Shown piece by piece: positions 17,918-27,652 of a DNA stretch of 59,693 bases. Made by a program: the position numbers and the translations under genes. Each line of letters opens with the position of its first letter. The stretch's first letter is position 1. The notes beneath the pieces are model-generated. The model ran no database searches, had not been told where the DNA came from, and saw only the letters and a program-made list of their open reading frames with translations. Origin of the DNA: Clostridiaceae bacterium. GTDB taxonomy: Bacteria; Bacillota; Clostridia; Saccharofermentanales; DTU023. The stretch spans positions 1 through 59,693 of the forward strand of contig JAAZJH010000061.1 of assembly GCA_012800435.1 (NCBI GenBank), written 5' to 3'.

Positions 17918-17931
17918 TCTCTTTTCTCCTC

Positions 17932-18330
17932 TTAGACTCTACGGCGTTTCGGCGGGCGACAGCCGTTGTGCGGAATAGGGGTCACGTCTTTGATCATCAC
18001 GACGTCAAGTCCGCTTGTCGCGAGCGCGCGAATAGCAGACTCACGTCCCGATCCGGGTCCGCGCACGAACACTTCGACCGTTTTCATGCCGTGTTCCACC
18101 GCTTTACGGCCGGCTTCCTCGGCTGCGAGCTGAGCAGCAAAGGGCGTTCCCTTCCGAGACCCTTTCATGCCTTGAGCACCCGAGCTGGACCATGAAATAA
18201 CATTCCCCGCCGGATCCGTAATCGTCACAATCGTGTTATTAAAGGACGAATGGATATGTGCCGCGCCTTTTTCAACATTTTTACGGTCGCGCCTTCTTGT
18301 TCTGGCAACCGGTCGTCTTCTACTGGCCAT
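17932..18330 (-). CDS. rpsK: 30S ribosomal protein S11
   Basis: The 132-residue S11 shows [45 protein letters not shown], the [16 protein letters not shown] loop and the C-terminal [15 protein letters not shown], all highly conserved. It binds the 3' major domain platform of 16S rRNA. It lies 12 nt after rpsM. Confidence 0.98.
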   Translation of the reverse strand: MASRRRPVARTRRRDRKNVEKGAAHIHSSFNNTIVTITDPAGNVISWSSSGAQGMKGSRKGTPFAAQLAAEEAGRKAVEHGMKTVEVFVRGPGSGRESAIRALATSGLDVVMIKDVTPIPHNGCRPPKRRRV

Positions 18331-18342
18331 ATTCCGTCCTCC

Positions 18343-18711
18343 TTATCTCTTCTTCTTAGCGGCAGTCCGTCTCGGACCTTTGCGTGTGCGTGCGTTAGTC
18401 TTCGTTCGCTGTCCGCGAACGGGCATGCCGAGACGATGGCGGCGGCCGCGGTAGCATCCGATTTCAGAAAGACGCTTAATATTCATCGCGGTTTCACGAC
18501 GCAAATCGCCCTCGACTCTGTAGTTGTGATCGATTTGCTCACGGATTTTCGATATTTCATCGTCCGTCAAATCGCGAACGCGTGTTGCCGGATCGACGCC
18601 GCAAGCTCCGAGAATTTCGGCGGCTCTCGCGCGACCGATCCCGTATATAGCGGTTAGTCCGATATCTACGCGTTTATCATTGGGTAAATCCACCCCGGCA
18701 ATACGTGCCAT
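18343..18711 (-). CDS. rpsM: 30S ribosomal protein S13
   Basis: The 122-residue S13 begins [26 protein letters not shown] and ends in the basic tail [24 protein letters not shown] that reaches the P-site tRNA. It follows rpmJ after 111 nt of spacer, in which I see no terminator. Order and length are normal. Confidence 0.98.
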   Translation of the reverse strand: MARIAGVDLPNDKRVDIGLTAIYGIGRARAAEILGACGVDPATRVRDLTDDEISKIREQIDHNYRVEGDLRRETAMNIKRLSEIGCYRGRRHRLGMPVRGQRTKTNARTRKGPRRTAAKKKR

Positions 18712-18822
18712 TTACTACCTCCATCGTATTCAGAGTTAAATGATCCATCGTTGTGGTGAGACGGGCTCCTGCCTCCACGCAAGATAACCCGACCGACACG
18801 GTTTCAGACCGCGTGATCTTTT

Positions 18823-18936
18823 TCAGCCCTGACGCTGCTTATGTTTCGGATCGCTGCAAATCACCATCACGCGTCCATGACGCTTGATGACTCTGCATTT
18901 TTCACAAATCCGTTTTACAGAAGCTCTCACTTTCAT
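18823..18936 (-). CDS. rpmJ: 50S ribosomal protein L36
   Basis: A 37-residue frame reads [14 protein letters not shown], then [23 protein letters not shown]. Cys11, Cys14, Cys27 and His32 form the zinc-binding set of the C+ form of L36. A GGAG-type ribosome binding site (GGAGAAAG) precedes the ATG at 18936. It lies between infA and rpsM, its standard position. Confidence 0.97.
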   Translation of the reverse strand: MKVRASVKRICEKCRVIKRHGRVMVICSDPKHKQRQG

Positions 18937-19018
18937 GGTCTTTCTCCTTTGTGCCTATTGTCAAATGGCGCACAGTCAATTATTTTACCGTTGCTGTGGC
19001 TCATTTTCAAGCCCTTAT

Positions 19019-19237
19019 CTATTTGGACCGCCATATTATGCGGCCACGGTTGAGATCATAAGGCGATAACTCAACAGTCACGTGATCCCCTGTCAGGATC
19101 TTGATATAATTCTGGCGCAGTTTGCCAGAAATATGCGCAATCACCTCGTGACCATTTTCAAGACGAACACGAAACACCGCATTCGGCATTGTATCAACCA
19201 CAAGTCCCTTGACTTCAATGGCTTCTTCTTTTGGCAT
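19019..19237 (-). CDS. infA: Translation initiation factor IF-1
   Basis: The 72-residue IF-1 is a single OB-fold: [68 protein letters not shown]. It occupies the 30S A site during initiation. GGAGGA precedes the start. It lies between the KOW protein gene and rpmJ as in Clostridia. Confidence 0.98.
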   Translation of the reverse strand: MPKEEAIEVKGLVVDTMPNAVFRVRLENGHEVIAHISGKLRQNYIKILTGDHVTVELSPYDLNRGRIIWRSK

Positions 19238-19372
19238 CCTGTCCTCCGTTTACGTATCCACCCTTATTTTGGGCGATCCGGCTTCCTTCGCACATGCGAG
19301 TGACCGCTTTTTCTCTTGATTTCTACTAATCTCTACGTTTACCAATATTACGTTGCCATTCATGCCATCTCT

Positions 19373-19690
19373 TCAGAGTTCGTCTATCTCAGTTTGACGA
19401 AACGGTTTCAAAAGTTTCCGAATCATCGTGTCACGTTCTCTCATGCACGGAGTGTTCTTCATCGCGTCATCAAATGCCGATGCCGGAAGCGCACAACCAA
19501 CCACGCGTAAATGCTTCCGATTCTTCTTTTTCGTATGCATGAGCCCGCGTTTCGCGCCGTCTGAAACGATGACTCGTTCACCACCACTATCATTGATCAC
19601 GATATAGATGTGTCCGCGGTCACGACCGGCTCGTGATCGAACGACCGTTCCTGAGAGAAGTCGCCCGTGATCGTCAAGACCGGCATTCAT
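19373..19690 (-). CDS. KOW-domain RNA-binding protein
   Basis: This 105-residue basic protein has an N-terminal KOW-like motif (SGTVVRSRAGRDRGHIYIVIND) resembling the L14e/L27e-type fold, then GAKRGLMHTKKKNRKHLRVVG. Small KOW proteins between map and infA are common in Clostridia, and their exact role is undefined. Ribosome association is likely from context. The start overlaps the map stop by ATGA. The C-terminal 35 residues are not conserved in any pattern I recognise. Confidence 0.85.
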   Translation of the reverse strand: MNAGLDDHGRLLSGTVVRSRAGRDRGHIYIVINDSGGERVIVSDGAKRGLMHTKKKNRKHLRVVGCALPASAFDDAMKNTPCMRERDTMIRKLLKPFRQTEIDEL

Positions 19691-20448
19691 AGTGTAAGAA
19701 TGTCAACGCCGTCTTCCGTAATCGCCAGCGTATTCTCGTAATGAGCGGCCGGAAGACCATCTGCTGTCATGATGGTCCAGCCGTTCTTTGCAACACTGAT
19801 ATGCCGACTGCCTAGCGTGACCATCGGCTCAAGAGCAAAGGTCATCCCCGGACGGATACGAAGACCGCGTCCGGGCCGGCCGTAGTTGGGCACATCGGGA
19901 TCCTCATGCAGTTCGTAACCGACCCCGTGTCCGGTAAGTTCCCTCACAACACCGAAGCCATGCGCTTCACACAACGTCTGAACAGCGGCGCCGACATCGC
20001 CTAAACGTTTGCCCGGCCGAACTTCCTTCAATCCCTCGAAAAATGCCTGCTCAGTCACTTCTACAAGCTCACGCACGCGAGGATCCACATCTCCGATGAT
20101 AAAGGTGCGGGCTGCATCGGTATGAAAGCCGTCAAGACAGGCACAGACATCTAAAGAGACGATCATGCCATCTTCAAGAACCTTCGTTTCGCTCGGAAAT
20201 CCGTGAACAATTTCGTCGTCCACCGATATACACGTCGCTGTGGGAAACGGGGTCGGTCCTCCGGCATCATAACCGAGACACGATGGAATCGCTCCGGCTT
20301 CTACGATTAGATCGTGAGCGACACGGTCAATCGTTGCTGTTGAGATACCCGGTTGCATCATCGGCGCCACCTTCTCAAAAACACGTACAAGGATCGCACC
20401 CGATGCACGCATTTTCTCGATATCCGCCTTTGACTTCAACCGAATCAC
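19687..20448 (-). CDS. map: Methionine aminopeptidase, type I
   Basis: Map removes the initiator methionine from nascent proteins. The 253-residue length is normal for type Ia. The metal ligands are visible in SLDVCACLDGFHTDAARTF, TGHGVGYELHEDP (His), ALEPMVTLG (Glu) and the final Glu in HYENTLAITEDG. The start overlaps the end of adk by ATGA. It is inside the spc operon behind secY-adk as expected. Confidence 0.98.
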   Translation of the reverse strand: MIRLKSKADIEKMRASGAILVRVFEKVAPMMQPGISTATIDRVAHDLIVEAGAIPSCLGYDAGGPTPFPTATCISVDDEIVHGFPSETKVLEDGMIVSLDVCACLDGFHTDAARTFIIGDVDPRVRELVEVTEQAFFEGLKEVRPGKRLGDVGAAVQTLCEAHGFGVVRELTGHGVGYELHEDPDVPNYGRPGRGLRIRPGMTFALEPMVTLGSRHISVAKNGWTIMTADGLPAAHYENTLAITEDGVDILTL

Positions 20449-21122
20449 AGAGACAACTTCTCCTCTATGAGCTCAAACATCTCGCGACGTGTTTGCTCCG
20501 TCATTTCACTGCAGGGGAAAGCAACTCGTTTCCCCTGTTTCTCATAATAATCAAGCAAGGGATCCGCTTGATCATGATAAGCTTTCAGGCGCTCCATGAA
20601 AGTTTCTTCCGTGTCATCGGAGCGTTGAATCAGCTTGCCGTTGCATTGATCACAGACGCCTTCAACCTTAGGTCGCATGGCAGCGGTTTTCAGGTTGTAC
20701 GGTTGTCCGCAATCGATACAGACTCGGCGATATACGACGCGGTCGACGAGAATTTGCTCATCGACATCGAGATCGATGACAAGATCAAGCGACTCGCCAT
20801 GGTGTTCAAGAATGAGGTCAAGCGCTTCGGCCTGTGGGAGTGTACGCGGAAAACCGTCAAATACAAACCCGTCTTTTGCCTCACCTTCCGTCAACAAGTC
20901 ATCAACCATTCCAATAACGATGTCATCCGGAACAAGCGCACCGCGATCCATATAACTGCCAATCTTGCGGGCAAGCGCGGTATCCTTCTTGCGGAATTTT
21001 CTAAGGAGATCTCCCGTTGAGAGATGCTCAAGCGCATACTTTTCGGTGATGATCTTTGACCATGTACCCTTTCCGCTGGCGGGAGCACCCATTAAAACGA
21101 TTCTTTTGTCTTTTTTTATCAT
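20445..21122 (-). CDS. adk: Adenylate kinase, zinc-LID type
   Basis: Adk interconverts ATP + AMP and 2 ADP. The P-loop is GAPASGKGT (GAPGAGKGT in most members), followed by LSTGDLLR. The LID contains CxxC...CxxC (CIDCGQ..CDQCNG), which binds zinc in Gram-positive enzymes. DGFPRTLPQAEAL is the conserved AMP-binding segment. Length is 225 residues. Its ATG shares one base with the secY stop (TAATG), so the two are coupled. Confidence 0.97.
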   Translation of the reverse strand: MIKKDKRIVLMGAPASGKGTWSKIITEKYALEHLSTGDLLRKFRKKDTALARKIGSYMDRGALVPDDIVIGMVDDLLTEGEAKDGFVFDGFPRTLPQAEALDLILEHHGESLDLVIDLDVDEQILVDRVVYRRVCIDCGQPYNLKTAAMRPKVEGVCDQCNGKLIQRSDDTEETFMERLKAYHDQADPLLDYYEKQGKRVAFPCSEMTEQTRREMFELIEEKLSL

Positions 21123-22414
21123 TAGTCAAGAAATCCTTTGTAGTGGCGCATCAACATCTGTGCCTCAAGCTGCGTCACAATATCCATGGCAACACCGACC
21201 AGGATGAGCACTGCCGTACCGCCAAACCAGATGCCCTGCATGCCGGTAATTAAACCGAGCAATGAAGGAGATAAAACAATGAAGATCAAGAAGACCGACT
21301 CGACCCAGTTCAGATGCCTGGCTGTGCGACCAATGAATTCGGCCGTGGGACGTCCGGCACGAATTCCCAAGATGTAGCCCCCGTTTTTTTGCATGTTTCG
21401 GGAAACTTCAAGCGGATTGAAACTGATCATTGCGTAGAAAAAGGTGAACGCAATAATTAACAGCGCGTAAATCAAGTAATAGAGCGGGTTAGAGTTGAAA
21501 TCCATCAGCCATTTCGCGAATTTTCCTTGAGAACCCGTCATCGATGCTATCGTTGACGGCACCATCAAAAGAGACATGGCAAAAATGACCGGCAAAACCC
21601 CAGACTGGTTCACCTTGATGGGCAGATAAGTACTCTGCCCGCCATATACTTTGCGACCGACGACGCGTTTTGAATATTGCACCGGAATACGCCGCTCAGC
21701 GCTCTGTACAAATACGACAAAAGCGATAAGCGCGACAAAAAGGACCAGCGCGACCAGTAAAAAGAGAATTGCAAGGACGATGCTTCTCACTGCCGTGATG
21801 TTTTGGAAGTAAAGGAAAAGCCGTGAGGCATAGCCGGGTAGGCTGCTTGCAATACCGATAAAGATGATCAACGATACGCCGTTGCCGACACCGCGCTGAT
21901 CAATCTCTTCTCCAAGCCACATCACAAATGCTGCTCCCGCAGTGAAACTGACAATGACCACCACGAGACTGAGCCACTCAGGAATACCGGGCGTGGTGAC
22001 GCCACGTGTTAAAAGCGCATACGACGTCGCCATCACAAGCCCCAGTCCCAACGTAAGGTAGCGGGTGATTTTTTTGATCTTCTTTTGACCTTCTTCACCT
22101 TCCTTGGAAAGGCGTTCAAGCGCAGGGATGGCAAACGTCAGAAGCTGCATAATGATGGATGCGTTGATGTACGGAGACACGCCAAGCGCCAGTACTGAAA
22201 CAGACTTAAACGCGCCACCGGAGATGATGTCAAGGAATTGTCCCAGCTGACCGAAGCGATCGACGAGCGCTGAAAAAGCTGCCGCGTCAATCATCGGTGT
22301 GGGGATCGCTACACCGAAACGGTAAATTAGAATGGCAAGGAAAGTAAATACCATCTTCTTACGAAGATCAGGTATTTTCCAAGCATTCATCATGGTCTGA
22401 AACATACTGCCCAT
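21122..22414 (-). CDS. secY: Preprotein translocase subunit SecY
   Basis: SecY forms the protein-conducting channel of the cytoplasmic membrane. The 430-residue product has about ten hydrophobic segments, the plug/lateral-gate region YINASIIMQLL, the cytoplasmic loop FVVFVQSAERRIPVQYSKR, and FNPLEVSRNMQKNGGYILGIRAGRPT near the C-terminus. It is one base from rplO and overlaps adk. Confidence 0.98.
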   Translation of the reverse strand: MGSMFQTMMNAWKIPDLRKKMVFTFLAILIYRFGVAIPTPMIDAAAFSALVDRFGQLGQFLDIISGGAFKSVSVLALGVSPYINASIIMQLLTFAIPALERLSKEGEEGQKKIKKITRYLTLGLGLVMATSYALLTRGVTTPGIPEWLSLVVVIVSFTAGAAFVMWLGEEIDQRGVGNGVSLIIFIGIASSLPGYASRLFLYFQNITAVRSIVLAILFLLVALVLFVALIAFVVFVQSAERRIPVQYSKRVVGRKVYGGQSTYLPIKVNQSGVLPVIFAMSLLMVPSTIASMTGSQGKFAKWLMDFNSNPLYYLIYALLIIAFTFFYAMISFNPLEVSRNMQKNGGYILGIRAGRPTAEFIGRTARHLNWVESVFLIFIVLSPSLLGLITGMQGIWFGGTAVLILVGVAMDIVTQLEAQMLMRHYKGFLD

Positions 22415-22415
22415 T

Positions 22416-22865
22416 TCAGATTACCTCACAGCTTCCGCCTGCCTTCTCAATTTTCTCTTTTGCGGAGGCGGTAAAAACCTTGGCTTTGACGTCAAACTTT
22501 TTTGAAAGCTCTCCCTTGCCTAAGATCTTGAGTCCGTCGCAAGCGGCGGACGCCTTAATGATTCCGGCTTCTTTCAGTGTCTCAAGCGTCACTTCCGAAC
22601 CTTCTTCCATGCGCATGAGTTCACTGACATTGATCGTTGCATACTGTTTCTTAAAGCGTTTATTGGTAAAGCCGCGCTTCGGCAAACGCCGGTACAAAGG
22701 CATTTGGCCGCCTTCAAACTGAGGTCGGACACCGCCGCCGGATCTGGATTTCTGACCCTTCTGGCCACGTCCGGAAGTTTTACCTCTGCCGGATCCGTAA
22801 CCGCGGCCGACACGCAAGGCTCGTTTGCGAGATCCCGGCGTGGGTGAAAGTTCATTAATCTTCAT
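22416..22865 (-). CDS. rplO: 50S ribosomal protein L15
   Basis: The 149-residue L15 has the glycine/arginine-rich N-terminus ([31 protein letters not shown] in essence), [18 protein letters not shown] and a C-terminal globular part ending GGSCEVI. Its start overlaps the rpmD end by 11 nt. Confidence 0.98.
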   Translation of the reverse strand: MKINELSPTPGSRKRALRVGRGYGSGRGKTSGRGQKGQKSRSGGGVRPQFEGGQMPLYRRLPKRGFTNKRFKKQYATINVSELMRMEEGSEVTLETLKEAGIIKASAACDGLKILGKGELSKKFDVKAKVFTASAKEKIEKAGGSCEVI

Positions 22866-23055
22866 CGCTTTCTCCTTCTACTTCTTCGGCGACCACAAGG
22901 TGGCGCACCTTATGGAGCATGCCTCGAATGGCCTTATTATCCGGCTGAATAACCGTATGGCCGATCTTGCGAAGCCCGAGCGCATGCACGGTCGCGACCT
23001 GATCTTTTCTGGCACTGTTCGTGCTTCTAAGGAGCGTAACTTTCAGTTGAGCCAT
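22855..23055 (-). CDS. rpmD: 50S ribosomal protein L30
   Basis: The 66-residue L30 has [27 protein letters not shown] and [12 protein letters not shown], the whole conserved domain. An acidic tail [10 protein letters not shown] follows. It overlaps rplO and lies 15 nt after rpsE. Confidence 0.97.
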   Translation of the reverse strand: MAQLKVTLLRSTNSARKDQVATVHALGLRKIGHTVIQPDNKAIRGMLHKVRHLVVAEEVEGESDED

Positions 23056-23070
23056 ACTCTTTATCCCTCC

Positions 23071-23661
23071 TTATAAAATCTCGTGCTTGCTCTTGCCGCG
23101 AATTTCAGCGACTTGCTCTAGCGTACGAAGAGATTTCAAACCCTCGAACGCCGCATTGACGATATTATTCGGATTCGCGCTACCGAGAGATTTCGTACGA
23201 ATATCCTGAATGCCCGCTAGTTCGCAGACTGCACGCAACGTGCTGCCCGCAATGACGCCTGTACCTGCGGCAGCCGGTTTAAGAAGCACTTTCGCGGCAC
23301 CGAATTTCCCCATCACTTCATAAGGAATGGTGCTCTTGTACATCGCTACCGTGATCATGTTTTTCTTTGCCGCTTCGACGCCCTTACGGATCGCTTCGGG
23401 AATTTCGATCGATTTGCCGAGACCTTTCCCTACGCGTCCTTTGCCGTCACCGACAATAACCAGCGCGACAAATCGCGGATTGCGTCCGCCTTTAACGGTC
23501 TTAGCAACACGGCTTATATTGATGACGCGCTCTTGGAGTTCGCTATCGCGATCGCGCTCTTCGCGACGGTCACGTTCACGACGGTCACTCCGACCGCGAC
23601 GCCCACGCCCTGGACGCTCGTCTCTGCTGTCACGGTTGTCACGATTAAAATTCTTACTCAT
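23071..23661 (-). CDS. rpsE: 30S ribosomal protein S5
   Basis: The 196-residue S5 contains the double-stranded RNA-binding domain ([39 protein letters not shown]) and the C-terminal domain ([22 protein letters not shown]). I chose ATG 23661 with GAGGAG upstream over a TTG at 23679. Before the conserved core lies an Arg/Asp-rich extension of about 35 residues ([23 protein letters not shown]), longer than in most bacteria. Confidence 0.97.
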   Translation of the reverse strand: MSKNFNRDNRDSRDERPGRGRRGRSDRRERDRREERDRDSELQERVINISRVAKTVKGGRNPRFVALVIVGDGKGRVGKGLGKSIEIPEAIRKGVEAAKKNMITVAMYKSTIPYEVMGKFGAAKVLLKPAAAGTGVIAGSTLRAVCELAGIQDIRTKSLGSANPNNIVNAAFEGLKSLRTLEQVAEIRGKSKHEIL

Positions 23662-23675
23662 GTACTTCTTTCTCC

Positions 23676-24044
23676 TCAAAAGATCAGTCCGGCTTCACGC
23701 GCGGCCTCGGCCAACGCGGCAACTCTGCCGTGGTAGTCATAACCGCCGCGATCAAACACGACGCTTTGAATTCCTTTTTCTAGCGCACGCTCAGCTACTT
23801 GTTTGCCGACCGCCTTCGCCGCTTCAATGTTGCCGCCGCTTTTAAGTGTTTCACGAAGCGCCGGATCAAGCGAAGAGGCCGCAACCAACGTATGATGCTC
23901 CTCATCATTGATGATCTGCGCGTAAATGTGCGAAGCGCTTCTAAATACACAAAGTCTCGGCCGTTCTGCCGTACCCGACATCGTTTTGCGAATTCGGGCA
24001 TGGCGACGCTGGCGCATAGAATTGCGTGATGGTTTCTTAATCAT
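23676..24044 (-). CDS. rplR: 50S ribosomal protein L18
   Basis: The 122-residue L18, which binds 5S rRNA, has [33 protein letters not shown], followed by [42 protein letters not shown]. Length and order are standard. It lies 3 nt after rplF. Confidence 0.98.
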   Translation of the reverse strand: MIKKPSRNSMRQRRHARIRKTMSGTAERPRLCVFRSASHIYAQIINDEEHHTLVAASSLDPALRETLKSGGNIEAAKAVGKQVAERALEKGIQSVVFDRGGYDYHGRVAALAEAAREAGLIF

Positions 24045-24047
24045 GGT

Positions 24048-24593
24048 TTACCCTCCCTTCACGCCGGATTTGCCGACCTTGAGTCTCAACACCTCACCGG
24101 AATAGCGGACTCCGCTACCTTTGTAAGGGTTAGGGGGACGGGACGCTCTGATTTTAGCCGCCAGTTCACCGACAAGCTGCTTGTCGGCGCCGCGCACCGA
24201 TATACGAGTCGGTCTCGGAACTTCAAAGGTAATTCCCGCCGGCGGATCAAAGATGACCGGATGCGAGTATCCCAGATGCATCACAAGTTTGTCGCCATCC
24301 AACTCCGCGCGGTAACCCACACCGACAATTTCAAGATTCTTAAAAAATCCATGGTTTAATCCGTGAACCATATTGTTGATTAGTGAACGGGTCAAACCGT
24401 GCAATGAACGCAACATCCGCGAGTCATTCTCGCGCGTCACGAGGATCTGCTGATCCTCAACGACGACATGGATGCCCTCATGTAATTTCTCCTCAAGGTA
24501 TGCGTCACCCTTGCTAACCTTGATGACTTCATCACCGATCTCCACTTTTGTTCCTTCGGGCAAGGGGATCGGCATTCTTCCAATTCTGGACAT
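24048..24593 (-). CDS. rplF: 50S ribosomal protein L6
   Basis: The 181-residue L6 has MSRIGRMPIPLPEGT at the start, GLTRSLINNMVHGLNHGF, VGVGYRAEL, LGYSHPV and the C-terminal SRPPNPYKGSGVRYSGEVLRLKVGKSGVKGG-type end. It is typical in length and located between rpsH and rplR. Confidence 0.98.
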   Translation of the reverse strand: MSRIGRMPIPLPEGTKVEIGDEVIKVSKGDAYLEEKLHEGIHVVVEDQQILVTRENDSRMLRSLHGLTRSLINNMVHGLNHGFFKNLEIVGVGYRAELDGDKLVMHLGYSHPVIFDPPAGITFEVPRPTRISVRGADKQLVGELAAKIRASRPPNPYKGSGVRYSGEVLRLKVGKSGVKGG

Positions 24594-24654
24594 AAGATGC
24601 TCTCCTGCTCTTTAGATTGCGGGCAAAGCCCATTTCAGAGTGTCACGCGAGCCG

Positions 24655-25050
24655 TTACCATACGTAAGCGAGCACTTCGCCGCCGACGGATGCCCGACGC
24701 GCGTACTTATCCGTCATCACGCCCTTTGATGTAGAGAGAATAGCAATACCGAGTCCTCTTTGGACGCGGGGCAGATTCTCCACATCGGCATATATGCGAA
24801 GTCCCGGTTTGGAAATCCGCTTAATGCCCGTGATGACCGGTTTACTGCCATAATATTTCATCGTGACCGTCAGCACACCCTGCTTGCCGTCCTCGCGGTA
24901 CGTCACCTTTTCAATGTAACCTTCGTCGACGAGAATGTCGGCGATGGCGCGCTTGATCTTGGAAGCGGGAATGTCACATGTGGCTTTGCCGGCTCGTCCG
25001 GCGTTACGGATGCGTGTTAGCATGTCCGCGATAGGATCCGTGATCTGCAT
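24655..25050 (-). CDS. rpsH: 30S ribosomal protein S8
   Basis: The 131-residue S8 shows [28 protein letters not shown] and the C-terminal [33 protein letters not shown]. In E. coli S8 represses its own operon by binding the rplE message; no equivalent site is obvious here. Confidence 0.98.
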   Translation of the reverse strand: MQITDPIADMLTRIRNAGRAGKATCDIPASKIKRAIADILVDEGYIEKVTYREDGKQGVLTVTMKYYGSKPVITGIKRISKPGLRIYADVENLPRVQRGLGIAILSTSKGVMTDKYARRASVGGEVLAYVW

Positions 25051-25065
25051 GCTTATCCTCCTTCT

Positions 25066-25251
25066 TTACCAGCTGGCCTTGCGCACACCGGGAATTTCAC
25101 CCCGATACGCGAGCTTGCGAAAACAGAGACGGCAAACACCGAATTTGCGCATATAAGCGCGCGGGCGTCCGCAAAGCTGGCAACGGTTCTTCTTCCGAGT
25201 GGTGTATTTTGGTTCACGCTGTGCTTTAATGACTTGCGATTTTTTCGCCAT
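25066..25251 (-). CDS. rpsZ: 30S ribosomal protein S14, zinc type
   Basis: The 61-residue short S14 carries two CxxC pairs (CQLCGRP and CRLCFRK), the zinc-binding type Z form. It begins [16 protein letters not shown] and ends with [13 protein letters not shown]-like residues ([14 protein letters not shown]). It lies between rplE and rpsH. Confidence 0.98.
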   Translation of the reverse strand: MAKKSQVIKAQREPKYTTRKKNRCQLCGRPRAYMRKFGVCRLCFRKLAYRGEIPGVRKASW

Positions 25252-25266
25252 GGTATCTCCTCCCTG

Positions 25267-25806
25267 TTACCTTCTGAACGGCATGCCGAGTGCGCTTAAA
25301 AGCGCTTTTGCTTCTTCATCGGTTTCCGCCGTCGTCACGATAACGATATCGAGTCCTCGAATTTGGTCGATGCTGTCGTACTCGATTTCGGGGAAAATCA
25401 GTTGCTCACGCGCGCCCATGGCGTAGTTGCCATGTCCGTCAAATGAGTTTGGATTCGCGCCGCGAAAGTCGCGAACGCGGGGCAACGCGATGCTGATCAA
25501 TTTGTCTAAAAACGCATACATGCGCAGACCGCGAATAGTAACCTTTACGCCATTTTTCATACCCTTACGGATTTTAAAGTTAGCGACGGATTTGCGCGCA
25601 TACGTCACGATTGCTTTCTGACCGGCGATGGTTGTCAAATCCTGAAGGGCGCTCTCAACGACTTTCGGGTTTTCGCGGGTATTGCCGACACCCATATTCA
25701 GCACGATTTTTTCAAGTCGGGGAACTTGCATCACCGATGTGTAATTGAATTGCTTCATCAGATCATCAATGACTTCATTTTTATAGTGATCTAATAGTCT
25801 GCTCAT
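25267..25806 (-). CDS. rplE: 50S ribosomal protein L5
   Basis: The 179-residue L5, a 5S rRNA-binding protein, has [34 protein letters not shown]-like residues ([19 protein letters not shown]), LPRVRDFRG and [27 protein letters not shown]. Its ATG overlaps the rplX stop by ATGA. Confidence 0.98.
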   Translation of the reverse strand: MSRLLDHYKNEVIDDLMKQFNYTSVMQVPRLEKIVLNMGVGNTRENPKVVESALQDLTTIAGQKAIVTYARKSVANFKIRKGMKNGVKVTIRGLRMYAFLDKLISIALPRVRDFRGANPNSFDGHGNYAMGAREQLIFPEIEYDSIDQIRGLDIVIVTTAETDEEAKALLSALGMPFRR

Positions 25807-26186
25807 TCGTTACCCCCCTTTCCATCGTCGCGTCCGCCTGATTTCTTGATGTTTTTACGTACAGGCGAAATGGTTGCTTTGCAGGCTTTGCAGTAACGAA
25901 CTTTCCGGTCGTTATCTTCAAAGCGGAACCCCGTTTTTGACGGACGCTTGCAATGCGGGCATACGAGCATCACGTTAGACGCGTCAATCGGCATTTCCTG
26001 ACGGATGATACCTCCCTGCTGCATCCTTGAACGCGGTTTAACGTGGCGCGTCGCTATGTTGACACCTTGCACGATGACGCGACCGGTTTTCGGAAAGCAG
26101 GCGATGATCTTGCCTGTTTTGCCGGTATCCTTGCCCGTCAATACGTAGACTTGGTCATCTACGCGAACATGTATTTTGTGCGACAT
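25803..26186 (-). CDS. rplX: 50S ribosomal protein L24
   Basis: L24 has the KOW motif at the N-terminus ([29 protein letters not shown]), then [23 protein letters not shown]. Two CxxC pairs (CPHCKRP and CKACKA) form a zinc-ribbon-like element seen in some L24 proteins. I chose ATG 26186 (127 residues), which has GGAGG 5 nt upstream; another ATG at 26204 overlaps the rplN stop. The lysine- and glycine-rich tail is longer than usual. Confidence 0.96.
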   Translation of the reverse strand: MSHKIHVRVDDQVYVLTGKDTGKTGKIIACFPKTGRVIVQGVNIATRHVKPRSRMQQGGIIRQEMPIDASNVMLVCPHCKRPSKTGFRFEDNDRKVRYCKACKATISPVRKNIKKSGGRDDGKGGNE

Positions 26187-26203
26187 TCTATCCTCCTTGC
26201 CCA

Positions 26204-26572
26204 TTACAGCACTTCAGGCGCAAGAGAAAGAATCTTCATATAATTCTTCTCGCGCAGCTCGCGGGCGATGGGTCCGAAAATACGCGTTCCGACCGGGTTG
26301 CCTTCGTCATTCAGAACAACGGCCGCATTCTCGTCAAAGCGAATCACGGAACCATCTGCTCGATGGACGCCGTATTTCGTCCGGACGACAACCGCTTTCA
26401 CAATATCGCTTTTCTTAACGGCTCCGCCCGGCGTCGCTTCCTTTACCGTACACACGATAACATCGCCGATATTAGCATAACGTCTGCCGGTACCGCCGAG
26501 AACCTTGATGCACATAAGGCTTCTCGCACCGGAGTTATCTGCTGATTTAAGACGGGATTGTACCTGAATCAT
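26204..26572 (-). CDS. rplN: 50S ribosomal protein L14
   Basis: The 122-residue L14 is nearly canonical: [91 protein letters not shown]. It lies 33 nt after rpsQ. Confidence 0.99.
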   Translation of the reverse strand: MIQVQSRLKSADNSGARSLMCIKVLGGTGRRYANIGDVIVCTVKEATPGGAVKKSDIVKAVVVRTKYGVHRADGSVIRFDENAAVVLNDEGNPVGTRIFGPIARELREKNYMKILSLAPEVL

Positions 26573-26605
26573 AGATTCGTTTCTCCTTCTAATTCAAAAG
26601 ATGCC

Positions 26606-26869
26606 TTACTGAGCCTTCTCGACAATCTCGACGAGACGCCAACGTTTTTCGCGGCTTAGAGGACGCGTCTCCATAATGCGGACGCGATCGCCGACACGGC
26701 AGTCATTATTCTCGTCATGCGCCTTCATTTTGACAGTGCGTTTCAGGTATTTTTTATAAAGCGGATGGCGGATATGCTCCGTGATGGCGACCACAATCGT
26801 TTTATCCATCTTGTCGCTAACCACTACGCCCATACGCTGTTTTCTTTGATTTCGCTCGCTCATGGTCAT
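26606..26869 (-). CDS. rpsQ: 30S ribosomal protein S17
   Basis: The 87-residue S17 shows [37 protein letters not shown] and [29 protein letters not shown]. It is an OB-fold protein that binds 16S rRNA early in assembly, and lies 7 nt after rpmC. Confidence 0.98.
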   Translation of the reverse strand: MTMSERNQRKQRMGVVVSDKMDKTIVVAITEHIRHPLYKKYLKRTVKMKAHDENNDCRVGDRVRIMETRPLSREKRWRLVEIVEKAQ

Positions 26870-26876
26870 TCCTCAC

Positions 26877-27080
26877 TTACTTCGAAACCGCTTCAAGCTC
26901 ATGCTGACGCATCACCGTTTTGACACGCGCGATATCGCGCCGCACACGCTTCAGCTCCATGGGATTGGCAAGCTGATTCGTCGCATGCTGAAAACGCAGT
27001 TTGAATAATTCTTCTTTTAGGGCTTGAAGTTCATTTTCAAGTTCGGTCTGGTTCTTTTCACGCAGTTCGAATGCTTTCAC
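26877..27080 (-). CDS. rpmC: 50S ribosomal protein L29
   Basis: The 67-residue helical L29 has [37 protein letters not shown] with [25 protein letters not shown] following. It sits at the peptide exit tunnel. It starts 2 nt after the end of rplP. Confidence 0.98.
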   Translation of the reverse strand: MKAFELREKNQTELENELQALKEELFKLRFQHATNQLANPMELKRVRRDIARVKTVMRQHELEAVSK

Positions 27081-27082
27081 CC

Positions 27083-27652
27083 TCAGACCTCCTTCTCATC
27101 CGCATCGGCATCTGTCTCTGCCGATTCAACAGTCGCGTCCACCGCGCCCTCTTCGCCTTCAAGAACGTCGGCATCGAGCACGACTTCAGGTTCATCAAAG
27201 ACCTGAACTTCAGCGAATCTCTCAAATTCTTCTTGTGTAAGCTTGCGCTCGCTTTTGACAAATTTCACCTTGCACGGAAGCTTATGGGAAGCCAGACGAA
27301 GAGCTTCACGTGCTCTTTCTTCCGTGACTCCGGCAACCTCAAAGAGGACTCGGCCGGGTTTCACAACGGCGACCCAGTATTCCGGAGAGCCTTTTCCCTT
27401 ACCCATTCTGGTTTCTGCCGGCTTCTTAGAAATAGGCTTATCGGGGAAAACCTTAATCCAGACCGTTCCGCCACGACGGAAGTGACGGTTGATGGCAACA
27501 CGAGCAGCCTCAATCTGATTAGCTGTAATCCAACAAGGTTCCTCAGCAGCCATGCCGTACTGGCCGTAAGTCACTTTATTGCCGCGGAGCGCTTTTCCTT
27601 TCATGCGTCCGCGATGCTGCTTTCTGCGTTTTACGCGCCTAGGCATCAACAT
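27083..27652 (-). CDS. rplP: 50S ribosomal protein L16 with acidic tail
   Basis: Residues 1-145 are a canonical L16 ([79 protein letters not shown]). L16 usually ends at about 140-147 residues. Here about 45 more follow, almost all Glu, Asp, Val and Ala ([26 protein letters not shown]). The tail is strongly acidic and probably disordered, the opposite of a normal ribosomal extension. The ATG has GGAGGG 8 nt upstream. The gene overlaps the 3' end of rpsC by 14 nt. Confidence 0.96.
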   Translation of the reverse strand: MLMPRRVKRRKQHRGRMKGKALRGNKVTYGQYGMAAEEPCWITANQIEAARVAINRHFRRGGTVWIKVFPDKPISKKPAETRMGKGKGSPEYWVAVVKPGRVLFEVAGVTEERAREALRLASHKLPCKVKFVKSERKLTQEEFERFAEVQVFDEPEVVLDADVLEGEEGAVDATVESAETDADADEKEV

